Positions 9,157 to 16,391 of a stretch of DNA of 64,000 nucleotides are shown piece by piece. The stretch lies in the NCBI GenBank assembly GCA_910584265.1, contig CAJTZE010000003.1, positions 54,847 to 118,846 of the forward strand, written 5' to 3'. Position 1 is the first letter of the stretch, and each line of letters starts with the position of its first letter. Under the pieces are notes generated by a model. That model made no database searches. It was not told the DNA's origin and saw only the letters and a program-made list of their open reading frames with translations. The position numbers were made by a program, and so were the translations under genes. This stretch comes from an uncultured Dorea sp. Lineage in GTDB: Bacteria > Bacillota > Clostridia > Lachnospirales > Lachnospiraceae.

Positions 9157-10230
9157 ATGCTGGATAAAAATATAAATTTAACAGGGAAGACCGTTCTGGT
9201 GACGGGCGCGGCAGGATTTATCGGTGCGAATCTGTGTACGGCGCTTTTGAAAAAGACAGAGGATATCCGGATTATCGGAGTAGACAGCCTGAATGATTAC
9301 TATGAGGTGTCACTGAAAGAATTCCGCTTGAGGCAGATTGAGGATGTACAGAAAGAAGAGTCCGGGCAGTTTATTTTTATAAGAGGAAATATTGCTGACA
9401 GGAAACTGATCTCATCGGTATTTGACGAGTATGCGCCGGATGTGGTTGTGAATCTTGCGGCACAGGCTGGAGTGCGGTACAGTATTACAAACCCGGATGC
9501 CTATATAGAAGCAAATGTAATTGGATTTTACAACATATTGGAGGCCTGCCGTCATAGCTTTGACCATGGAAAAGCTGGAGTAAAGCATTTGATTTATGCA
9601 AGCTCTTCCTCTGTATACGGAAGCAGTCAGAAGATTCCCTATGCTGTAGAGGATCAAGTGGATAATCCCGTTTCTCTGTATGCGGCTACTAAGAAGTCCA
9701 ATGAGCTGTTTGCACATGCATATGCCAAGCTGTACGGCATTCCGTCCACCGGACTTCGCTTTTTCACGGTGTACGGACCTGCCGGGAGACCAGATATGGC
9801 GTATTTTAATTTTACAAATAAATTAATAAGAGGCGGAACCATACAGATATTTAATTATGGAAATTGCAAACGGGATTTTACATACATTGATGATATTGTA
9901 AAGGGTATTACAGAGGTTCTGCACCGCAGTCCGGTTCCAAATAAGGAGGGAGTCCGGTATAAGATTTATAATATCGGAAACCACCGGCCGGAAAATCTGC
10001 TGGACTTTGTAGAAATATTACAGCAGGAATTGAAAAGAGCGGGAGTACTGCCGGAATATTATGATTTTGACGCTCACAGGGAACTTGTGGGGATGCAGCC
10101 GGGAGATGTGGAAACGACCTATGCTGATATAACAGAACTGGAGTCAGATTTTGGGTTCAGGCCGCAGACCAAGTTAAGAGAAGGACTTAGAAAATTTACA
10201 CAGTGGTATAAGGAATATTATAAAATATAG
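9157..10230 (+). CDS. UDP-glucuronate 4-epimerase-type NAD-dependent epimerase
   Basis: An extended SDR of 357 residues with GAAGFIGANL at the NAD site, LAAQAGVRYS, the SSSSVYG serine strand and catalytic Y and K in YAATKKSNELFAHAY. FFTVYGPAGRPDMAYFNFT and the later RDFTYIDDIVKGI are characteristic of UDP-glucuronate (or UDP-galacturonate) 4-epimerases rather than GalE. Placement directly after UDP-glucose dehydrogenase supports conversion of UDP-GlcA to UDP-GalA. The ATG follows GGAAGGTAAAGAAT. The product would feed capsule or exopolysaccharide synthesis, possibly that of the A+T-rich cassette. Confidence 0.9.
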   Translation: MLDKNINLTGKTVLVTGAAGFIGANLCTALLKKTEDIRIIGVDSLNDYYEVSLKEFRLRQIEDVQKEESGQFIFIRGNIADRKLISSVFDEYAPDVVVNLAAQAGVRYSITNPDAYIEANVIGFYNILEACRHSFDHGKAGVKHLIYASSSSVYGSSQKIPYAVEDQVDNPVSLYAATKKSNELFAHAYAKLYGIPSTGLRFFTVYGPAGRPDMAYFNFTNKLIRGGTIQIFNYGNCKRDFTYIDDIVKGITEVLHRSPVPNKEGVRYKIYNIGNHRPENLLDFVEILQQELKRAGVLPEYYDFDAHRELVGMQPGDVETTYADITELESDFGFRPQTKLREGLRKFTQWYKEYYKI

Positions 10231-10238
10231 AGAAATTC

Positions 10239-10267
10239 TTGCAATAATTTTATTTTTTTGCTATCAT
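10239..10267 (+). promoter_or_regulatory. SigA-type promoter for the YjfB-like gene
   Basis: TTGCAA (10239-10244) and TATCAT (10262-10267) are separated by exactly 17 bases, with a T-rich spacer. They lie 24 bases before the start codon of the small gene. Confidence 0.65.
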
Positions 10268-10290
10268 AGGTATTGGAAGAGGTGATAAAT

Positions 10291-10467
10291 ATGGATATTC
10301 CAACACTGTCAATGGCAATGGCTGAGTATAATGTAAGTTCAAGTATCAGCCTTGCTGTAATGAGCAAGATTCTTGATACAGCTGAGGCTACCGGTGAAGT
10401 ACTTACTGAGATGGCTGCATCAGCGTCTGTACCGGGACTTGGAGATAATATTGATATACTTGCGTAA
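10291..10467 (+). CDS. YjfB-like small protein (putative motility protein family)
   Basis: A 58-residue protein starting MDIPTLSMAMAEYNV, which matches the opening of the B. subtilis YjfB family (annotated as putative motility protein). The rest is a short amphipathic helix region rich in S, A and T, ending in VPGLGDNIDILA. No signal peptide or membrane segment is visible. GAGGTGAT lies five bases before the chosen ATG; an upstream in-frame ATG at 10273 is less well placed. The gene has its own promoter and terminator and no flagellar genes lie nearby. The molecular function of the family is not established. Confidence 0.8.
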   Translation: MDIPTLSMAMAEYNVSSSISLAVMSKILDTAEATGEVLTEMAASASVPGLGDNIDILA

Positions 10468-10515
10468 AAAAGGCTGAGTACTAAGTGATTAGTACATCAG
10501 CTTTTTGCTGTTTTA
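10468..10515 (+). terminator. Rho-independent terminator after the YjfB-like gene
   Basis: A long stem forms from AAGGCTGAGTACTAA and TTAGTACATCAGCTTTTT around a GTGA loop, followed by T-rich sequence. It directly follows the stop codon. Confidence 0.85.
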
Positions 10516-10574
10516 TGGGTCTTTTTTCTGCTGTATAAGCGCGGCTCTGCCTGATTGGGAGGATATGGGAAGTT

Positions 10575-11054
10575 ATGAAAATTACACTGGTCGCTGTCGG
10601 CAAGATCAAGGAGAAGTACATAAGGGATGCCGTTGCTGAATACAGCAAGCGTTTATCCAGATACTGCAGATTGGAGATATTGGAGACGGCAGATGAGAAA
10701 ACCCCGGAGGATGCCGGCAGAGCAGAAGAAAAGTCTATCCGGGAGAAGGAAGGAAAACGGATCCTGAAGCTGATCAGGGAGGATGCATACGTAATTACGC
10801 TGGAGATTGAAGGCAGGATGCCGGATTCTATAGAACTGGCAGATAAGATAGAGAAGCTGGGCATCCGTGGAGTCAGTCATATCATTTTTATTATCGGAGG
10901 TTCAATCGGGCTGTCTGAAGAGGTGCGTGCGCGTTCGGATTATGCGCTGAGCTTTTCTAAATTGACTTTTCCCCATCAGCTGATGCGTGTAATCCTTCTT
11001 GAGCAGATTTACAGAAGCTTCCGCATTATCCAGGGGGAACCTTATCACAAATAG
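10575..11054 (+). CDS. rlmH: 23S rRNA (pseudouridine-1915-N3) methyltransferase RlmH
   Basis: The 159-residue SPOUT-family protein begins MKITLVAVGKIKEKYIRDAV. Its trefoil-knot SAM site includes FIIGGSIGLSEEV, and it ends in LTFPHQLMRVILLEQIYRSFRIIQGEPYHK, nearly invariant in RlmH. It methylates pseudouridine 1915 in helix 69 of 23S rRNA on assembled 70S ribosomes. Length is exactly that of the family. It appears to be a single-gene unit between the YjfB-like terminator and the receiver-domain gene. Confidence 0.97.
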   Translation: MKITLVAVGKIKEKYIRDAVAEYSKRLSRYCRLEILETADEKTPEDAGRAEEKSIREKEGKRILKLIREDAYVITLEIEGRMPDSIELADKIEKLGIRGVSHIIFIIGGSIGLSEEVRARSDYALSFSKLTFPHQLMRVILLEQIYRSFRIIQGEPYHK

Positions 11055-11177
11055 ACGCAGAAAATTATGCTGTATTTTTACTATAATATCAGCTATACTT
11101 TATATTCAGAAAAGGAATACTATATTCAAATCAATATCTAAATGGTCTGCTTAAGTTACATAGGGGGCACAGGATTA

Positions 11178-12221
11178 ATGGAAACACTTGATACGGTTAT
11201 GATCCAGGAGCAGGAAGGGCTCCTGAAGGCAATTGAGAATACGGACATCTGCATGTTCTGGTATTATCCGAAAAAGAAGCTGCTGCGGATGAATGACAGG
11301 ACTGCAGAAATGTATAACTGCAGGAAAGAATATACGGATATGCCGCAAAGCTTTGCGGATGATTTTATCCATCCGTCCACGCAGGACGCTTTTTTGGAGA
11401 TGCACCGCAGAATCGATGCGGGGGAAAAGACGGCACAGGCTTCTTTTTCCAGTATTGACCGGAAGCGCTGGTGCACGGTTACTCTTACTGTCATTTCTGC
11501 TGATGAACAGGGAAAGCCGGAACAGGTATATGGCATTGTACAGAATATTTCGGAGATGAAGCTTAGGGAGGCCGAAGAAGCTGCATTTTTGAGTCATATG
11601 TCCTATGATATCCGGACACAGATGAATACCATTGTAGGACTGGCCGCTATTGCCGCGGTACATATGGATGACAGGAACCGGGTCAGGGACTGTATTGAGA
11701 AGATTACCGCTTCCAGCAGGAATCTTCTGTCTATTATGGATGAAGAATTTGACAGAAACCGGATCGAAAGCAGGAAGCTCTGCCTGCAGGAGCATAAGAT
11801 TGAGGAGTCCGGGATTGTATGCAGACAGAGCGGCAATTTGTTCGGCAGGAAGATTCTTCTAGTAGAGGACAATGAACTAAACAGGCAGATTGTTGTGGAT
11901 ATCCTGACAGCTAAAGGCCTGATCGTTGATACAGCTGAGAATGGACTGGCTGCCATGACGAAAGCGGCAGCTGGTGAGGACGGAGCCTATGATATGGTAC
12001 TGATGGATATTCAGATGCCTTTTATGGATGGATATGAGACGGCGAGAGCCATTCGTGCAATGGCGTCGGACTGGGCGAAGAAAGTGCCGATTTTTGCAAT
12101 GACTGCCAAGGCCTTTGAAGAAGACAAGGCGAAAGCGCTGGAAGCAGGAATGAACGGCCATTTGACAAAGCCGATTGATATGGACCGGCTGCTTGAGACA
12201 TTGGAAGAGGTTTTGGGATAA
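11178..12221 (+). CDS. PAS / degenerate histidine-kinase / receiver protein without ATPase domain
   Basis: Residues about 15-120 look like a PAS sensor fold ending in YGIVQNISEMKLREAE. A kinase dimerisation segment follows, but the phospho-accepting histidine is replaced: the H-box reads FLSHMSYDIRTQMN, with Tyr at residue 143 where His is expected and Gln where Pro is usual. Only about 70 residues separate it from the receiver domain (KILLVEDNELNRQ from residue 225), too few for a HATPase domain, and no N or G boxes are visible. The receiver keeps its Asp (D277 in LMDIQMPFMDG), the T in AMTAKAF and the K in LTKPID. It therefore cannot autophosphorylate and probably acts as a PAS-linked receiver. 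The ATG at 11178 is preferred for its AGGGGG upstream. Confidence 0.85.
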   Translation: METLDTVMIQEQEGLLKAIENTDICMFWYYPKKKLLRMNDRTAEMYNCRKEYTDMPQSFADDFIHPSTQDAFLEMHRRIDAGEKTAQASFSSIDRKRWCTVTLTVISADEQGKPEQVYGIVQNISEMKLREAEEAAFLSHMSYDIRTQMNTIVGLAAIAAVHMDDRNRVRDCIEKITASSRNLLSIMDEEFDRNRIESRKLCLQEHKIEESGIVCRQSGNLFGRKILLVEDNELNRQIVVDILTAKGLIVDTAENGLAAMTKAAAGEDGAYDMVLMDIQMPFMDGYETARAIRAMASDWAKKVPIFAMTAKAFEEDKAKALEAGMNGHLTKPIDMDRLLETLEEVLG

Positions 12222-12278
12222 ATATTGATATAATTTTGTCAAAGAAAAATATTCAAAGGATAAAGGGGGAATATACAG

Positions 12279-13901
12279 ATGGTAGATAGTCTTTTGAAAA
12301 TGGCAGGGATTGCGGTTCCGGTTTTTGTGGTAATTTTGATTATCATTGTGATTCTGGCAACCGGGTACGTGAAGGCTTCGCCGGATACGGCCTACATAAT
12401 TTCAGGTCTCCGCAAACAGCCGAAGGTGCTGATTGGTAAGGCAGGAATCAAGATTCCGTTTTTGGAGAAGAAGGATGAACTGAATCTGCAGCTGATTCCG
12501 ATCGATGTGAAGACGTCCAGTGCAGTGCCGACGGCAGACTACATCAATATCCGCGTGGATGCGGCCGTCAATGTGAAGATTAGTGACAATGAAGCGCGTC
12601 TTGCACTTGCCGCACAGAACTTCCTGAATAAGCCTGTGGAATACATTGCACAGGTATCCAGAGAGGTTCTGGAAGGAAATATGCGTGAGATCGTGGGAAA
12701 GATGAATCTGGAGGAGATGGTATCCGACCGTCAGAAGTTTGCCAATCTTGTGAAGGAGAATGCAGAGCCGGATCTTGCAGCCATGGGTCTGGATATTGTA
12801 AGCTTTAATGTTCAGAATTTTGTGGACGGCAATGGAGTTATCGAGAATCTGGGTGTGGATAATATTGTAAAGATCCAGAAGAATGCGGCGATTTCAAGAG
12901 CGGAGAGCGAGAAGGAAATCGCGAGGGCGCAGGCCATTGCTAAAAAAGAGGCCAACGATGCACAGGTAAGCTCTGAACTTGAGATTGCCAATGCAAGAGC
13001 AAGGGCACAGAAGGAAAAGGCTGTTGTGCAGGCAGAAGCTACCAGAGAATCCAAGGAAGCGGAGATCAACGCAGAGACTCTTATCGCACAGAAGGCAAAT
13101 GAACTGGAGATCCGTAAGGCAGAGCTTCAGAAGGATGCAGATACAAAGAAAGCGATTGCAGATGCCGCTTATCAGATCCAGAAGGAAACGGAGAGGAAAA
13201 CTGTCGAGATTACTACAGCCGATGCGAATCTTGCCCGTCAGGAGAAGGCAATTGCGCTGCAGGAAAAGGAAGTAGAACTGACAGAGCGTACCTTGGAAGC
13301 AAAGATCAAGAAGCAGGCGGATGCAGATAAGTATGCGAAGCAGCAGCAATCTGATGCAAGGCTTTATGAGGTGCAGAGAGGCTCAGAGGCACAGCTGTTT
13401 GAGCGTCAGAAGAATGCTGAGGCGGAAAAGTTCGAGCGTGAGAAGGAAGCGGAAGCGTTGAAGGCTACTGCGGAAGCGCAGAGGTACGCTATGGAGCAGG
13501 AGGCAGAGGGTATCCGGAGCAAGGGTCTTGCGGAGGCGCAAGCCATCAAGGCAAAGGCGCTGGCTGAGGCAGAGGGTATCGAGGCGAAGGCCGAGGCTAT
13601 GAAGCAGATGGGTGAAGCGGCAATTCTGGAGATGTACTTTAAGGCAATGCCGGAGATAGCAAGAAATATTGCAGAGCCGCTTGCCAAGGTGGATAAGATC
13701 ACCATGTACGGCGATGGAAATACCTCTAAGCTGGTAAAAGATATTATCGGCACCTTTACACAGGTATCGGACGGCTTGAAGGAATCCACAGGCGTGGATG
13801 TCCCGGCTGTTCTTTCTGGTTTCTTAGGAACAAAGATGGCCAATGATATGAGAGATGAGGGAAATCAGAATAAGGCGGAGGAGCCGGACACGGCTGAGTA
13901 A
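12279..13901 (+). CDS. Flotillin-like SPFH/band-7 membrane scaffold protein
   Basis: The 540-residue protein starts with one hydrophobic segment (residues 9-30, VPVFVVILIIIVILATGYV). The SPFH domain follows (about 35-210; SGLRKQPKVLIGKAGIKIPF at its start), then a very long coiled coil rich in A, E and K with EKE/AEA repeats to about residue 440. A small C-terminal domain (MYGDGNTSKLVKDIIGTF) is typical of FloT/YuaG/YqiK. Flotillins organise ordered membrane domains. No NfeD-type partner is adjacent, unlike the B. subtilis yuaF-floT pair. AAAGGGGGA precedes the ATG. Confidence 0.92.
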   Translation: MVDSLLKMAGIAVPVFVVILIIIVILATGYVKASPDTAYIISGLRKQPKVLIGKAGIKIPFLEKKDELNLQLIPIDVKTSSAVPTADYINIRVDAAVNVKISDNEARLALAAQNFLNKPVEYIAQVSREVLEGNMREIVGKMNLEEMVSDRQKFANLVKENAEPDLAAMGLDIVSFNVQNFVDGNGVIENLGVDNIVKIQKNAAISRAESEKEIARAQAIAKKEANDAQVSSELEIANARARAQKEKAVVQAEATRESKEAEINAETLIAQKANELEIRKAELQKDADTKKAIADAAYQIQKETERKTVEITTADANLARQEKAIALQEKEVELTERTLEAKIKKQADADKYAKQQQSDARLYEVQRGSEAQLFERQKNAEAEKFEREKEAEALKATAEAQRYAMEQEAEGIRSKGLAEAQAIKAKALAEAEGIEAKAEAMKQMGEAAILEMYFKAMPEIARNIAEPLAKVDKITMYGDGNTSKLVKDIIGTFTQVSDGLKESTGVDVPAVLSGFLGTKMANDMRDEGNQNKAEEPDTAE

Positions 13902-13929
13902 CCTGCTCTTAAAAAATAGAAGCTTGTGA

Positions 13930-13980
13930 AATATAGCCTGCAGCGCTTGAAGAAACGCCGCAGGCTGTATTTATTTTTCT
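13930..13980 (+). terminator. Terminator between the flotillin gene and the convergent SdpI-like pair
   Basis: AGCCTGCAGCG (from 13935) pairs with CGCCGCAGGCT (to 13966) around CTTGAAGAAA with one mismatch, followed by TGTATTTATTTTT. The last bases reach the stop of the minus-strand gene, so it may serve both directions. Confidence 0.8.
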
Positions 13981-14272
13981 AATTGTCCCGCTTTTTTGGA
14001 AGCTCCCGGTCTTCTAAGATATCGACCGCCTTATCGGCATTGGTCATATTCAGTGAAAACTTCATCAGGCGTTCCTTTTTATGGCTGAGCAGTATAACCT
14101 CCATCTCCTGATTGACAGTATGTATCAGAATAGTGCCGATCTCAAGATAATAGACGCCTCTCTTTTTCCTGAAGGTTTCTGAGATAGTCATATGATCTGT
14201 TTCCAGTATGATACAATGCCGGAAATAGACCAGAATTATAAGGAATCCCAATGAAATAAACGGCAGGAACAC
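13979..14272 (-). CDS. Small PH-like membrane-anchored protein of unknown function
   Basis: This 97-residue protein has one N-terminal membrane helix (residues 1-18). A compact beta-rich domain follows, resembling bacterial PH-like domains (ILETDHMTISETFRKKRGVYYLEIGTILIHTV). It ends in a charged tail. The likely start is GTG at 14272, two bases after the stop of the SdpI-like gene, with AAAGGAG inside that gene's last codons; this means translational coupling. No family could be named with certainty. The partnership suggests a membrane regulatory or immunity role, which is inference. Confidence 0.6.
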   Translation of the reverse strand: MFLPFISLGFLIILVYFRHCIILETDHMTISETFRKKRGVYYLEIGTILIHTVNQEMEVILLSHKKERLMKFSLNMTNADKAVDILEDRELPKKRDN

Positions 14273-14274
14273 GA

Positions 14275-14661
14275 TCAGGGCAGCTCCTTTCGATTTCCAT
14301 CTCTATCAAATTTTTTTCTTAGTGCGATTTCCGTGGGAAAAATTACAGATACAATCAGAACGATCTGAACGGCTTCTACAGCCGCTCCTGTATTTCCAAT
14401 CACATCCCTGCTTTTGCCGAATAGAAATATCATGACGATGATGGACGGAACCAAAGAAACGAGACCGGAAATATACAATATTTTTCCGCTGTATTTATGG
14501 GCAAACTCCCAGGTATCATGGTTAATGGACGACATACGGGTCCGATATCCGAAAACAGAATTAATATTTTTTGGCACGCTGTTCATAAATAATTTTCCGA
14601 AACCAATCATTGATAAGGGACAAATCAAATCCATGATAAACATAAATAACCAGAATCTCAT
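14275..14661 (-). CDS. SdpI-family membrane protein
   Basis: A protein of about 128 residues with four hydrophobic segments. Between the first two is the family signature NSVFGYRTRMSSINHDTWEFAHKYSG (N, GYRT, W and A-N/H residues conserved in SdpI/YhfL proteins). Bacillus SdpI is both an immunity protein against SdpC toxin and a signal receptor that sequesters the SdpR repressor. Many single SdpI-domain proteins have no known role. The ATG at 14661 is chosen because GGAGG lies six bases before it. No toxin or ArsR-type repressor gene is adjacent. Confidence 0.8.
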   Translation of the reverse strand: MRFWLFMFIMDLICPLSMIGFGKLFMNSVPKNINSVFGYRTRMSSINHDTWEFAHKYSGKILYISGLVSLVPSIIVMIFLFGKSRDVIGNTGAAVEAVQIVLIVSVIFPTEIALRKKFDRDGNRKELP

Positions 14662-14793
14662 AATAACCTCCTTTGTAATAAGCCGATTTCTTGCTATATA
14701 TTTTACCACATAACGGCTATGGATGCCAGTACACTAGGCATATTCTGAATTGTTGAAACTGTTTTAGCATATTGGAATAGTTCCATATTTATA

Positions 14794-14822
14794 TTGACAA
14801 AATATATTGACTGAAATAGAAT
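14794..14822 (+). promoter_or_regulatory. SigA-type promoter for the flavodiiron gene
   Basis: TTGACA (14794-14799) and TAGAAT (14817-14822) are spaced by 17 bases, 54 bases upstream of the ATG. This is one of the best-matching promoters in the window. Confidence 0.75.
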
Positions 14823-14876
14823 TAATGGTATTGTAAATAATGGTACATACAGCCAGTAATGAGGAGGAAATTCAAG

Positions 14877-16028
14877 ATGAAGCATATTACAAACGATATT
14901 TATTATGCAGGCGTTAATGACCATGAGATTGATTTATTTGAAGGACAGTTTGATGTGCCAAACGGCATGGCGTATAACTCCTATGTGATCATGGATGAAA
15001 AGACTGCGGTTATGGATACGGTAGATATACATTTTGGTGAGGAATGGCTTCAGAATATTCAGGAAGTGTTAGGAGAGAGAAAGCCGGACTATCTGGTGGT
15101 ACAGCATATGGAGCCGGACCATTCAGCGAATATTGTGAAGTTTCTGGAAGCTTATCCGGAAGCAGAGATTGTGGGAAATGCCAAGACATTCCAGATGATT
15201 TCTAATTTTTATGATCTGGAGCTGGAGGGGAAGAAGGTAACTGTGGCGAACAATGGAACCCTGTCCCTTGGAGTACATGAGCTTACCTTTGTCTTTGCGC
15301 CGATGGTACACTGGCCGGAGGTTATGGTTACCTATGACAGTAAGGATAAGGTGCTGTTCTCGGCAGACGGCTTCGGCAAATTCGGCGCATTGGATGTGGA
15401 TGAAGCATGGGCCTGTGAGGCAAGACGGTATTATTTTGGTATTGTAGGAAAATACGGAGCACAGGTACAGGCTCTGCTGAAAAAGGCGGCGGCGCTTGAT
15501 ATACAGACGATCTGTCCGCTGCATGGCCCGGTTCTTACGGAGGATCTGGGATATTATCTGAACCTCTATGATATCTGGTCTTCTTACGGAGTAGAGACAG
15601 AGGGCGTTATGATTGCTTACAGCTCTGTATATGGCAATACGAAAAAAGCTGTGCAGCTTCTGGAAGAGAAGCTGAAGGAATTGGGATGCCCGCGGGTGGT
15701 AACTGCCGATCTTGCCAGGGAGGATATGGCTGAGTGTATTGAGGATGCATTCCGCCATGGTAAGCTGGTATTGGCGTCTGTTACCTACAACGGCGGTATT
15801 TTCCCGCATATGCATACATTTATCGAGGGATTAAAGGAGCGGGGCTTCCAGAACAGGACCATAGGACTGATGGAGAACGGCTCCTGGGCGCCGAACGCCG
15901 CCAAGACCATGAAGGCGATGCTGGAGGGCGGTAAAAAACTTACCTGGGTAGAACCTGTCGTAACAATCAAATCGGGAGTGAAAGAGGATACCGTTATGCA
16001 GATTGAAGCTCTTGCAAGAGAACTGTAG
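14877..16028 (+). CDS. Flavodiiron protein (FprA-family A-type flavoprotein)
   Basis: The N-terminal half is a metallo-beta-lactamase-like domain with the diiron ligand motif HMEPDHSAN, further ligands in MVHWPEVM and ADGFGKFG, and a final CPLHGPV. The C-terminal half (from about residue 245) is a flavodoxin domain with the FMN phosphate loop AYSSVYGNTKKA. Such class A proteins reduce O2 to water, or NO to N2O, in strict anaerobes and so protect against oxygen. No rubredoxin or NAD(P)H-oxidoreductase domain is fused, so an external electron donor is needed. GAGGAGG precedes the ATG at 14877. Confidence 0.94.
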   Translation: MKHITNDIYYAGVNDHEIDLFEGQFDVPNGMAYNSYVIMDEKTAVMDTVDIHFGEEWLQNIQEVLGERKPDYLVVQHMEPDHSANIVKFLEAYPEAEIVGNAKTFQMISNFYDLELEGKKVTVANNGTLSLGVHELTFVFAPMVHWPEVMVTYDSKDKVLFSADGFGKFGALDVDEAWACEARRYYFGIVGKYGAQVQALLKKAAALDIQTICPLHGPVLTEDLGYYLNLYDIWSSYGVETEGVMIAYSSVYGNTKKAVQLLEEKLKELGCPRVVTADLAREDMAECIEDAFRHGKLVLASVTYNGGIFPHMHTFIEGLKERGFQNRTIGLMENGSWAPNAAKTMKAMLEGGKKLTWVEPVVTIKSGVKEDTVMQIEALAREL

Positions 16029-16052
16029 CTGGACAACGCATAAGTGAAGGAA

Positions 16053-16093
16053 GCCGCACATAGAATAGTCATAAAACTATGTGTGGCTTTTTT
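16053..16093 (+). terminator. Terminator after the flavodiiron gene, abutting the yqfC start
   Basis: GCCGCACATAG and CTATGTGTGGC form an 11-bp stem (one G-T pair) with a 13-base loop, followed by six T. The T-run ends immediately before the ATG of yqfC. Confidence 0.85.
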
Positions 16094-16387
16094 ATGAGAG
16101 AAAAGAACAGCACATCCTGCGAAAAGAAATTTCTCGGCCATGTGTCGGATATGTCCGGAATGCCAAAGGATGTGATTATGGGTGCGCCGATTCTGACAGT
16201 TATGGGTCAGACAGAATTATTAGTAGAGAATTATAGAGGGATTCTGGAATATACGGAATGTATCATCCGTATTCAGACCAGAATCGGTCAGATCCGGATT
16301 TCTGGCAGGAACCTTATGATCGAGTATTATACCAATGATGAGATGAAGATTACAGGAAAGGTCACGGAGATTAAGTATGTAAATTAA
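16094..16387 (+). CDS. yqfC: YqfC-family sporulation protein
   Basis: The 97-residue protein has the YqfC core: MPKDVIMGAPILTVMGQTELLVENYRGILEY, then a repeat of short strands ending in VTEIKYVN. In Bacillus yqfC is expressed in the mother cell under SigE; its biochemical role is unknown. It sits directly before yqfD, in the same order as in Bacillus. The ATG at 16094 directly follows the terminator T-run and has no clear ribosome binding site, so the start is uncertain; an in-frame ATG also occurs at 16079. The gene may be read from a promoter not recognised here or by read-through. Confidence 0.82.
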   Translation: MREKNSTSCEKKFLGHVSDMSGMPKDVIMGAPILTVMGQTELLVENYRGILEYTECIIRIQTRIGQIRISGRNLMIEYYTNDEMKITGKVTEIKYVN

Positions 16388-16391
16388 AGGA

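Noticed and set aside
12812..13843. Several antisense and alternative frames in the flotillin coiled coil
   Set aside because: The A/E/K repeat bias of the coiled coil removes stop codons in the other frames; none has a start signal.
15123..15815. A 230-codon open frame on the minus strand inside the flavodiiron gene
   Set aside because: It lies wholly antisense to a gene with all expected motifs, has no ribosome binding site and codes for a composition rich in R, H and S, as expected from a shadow frame.
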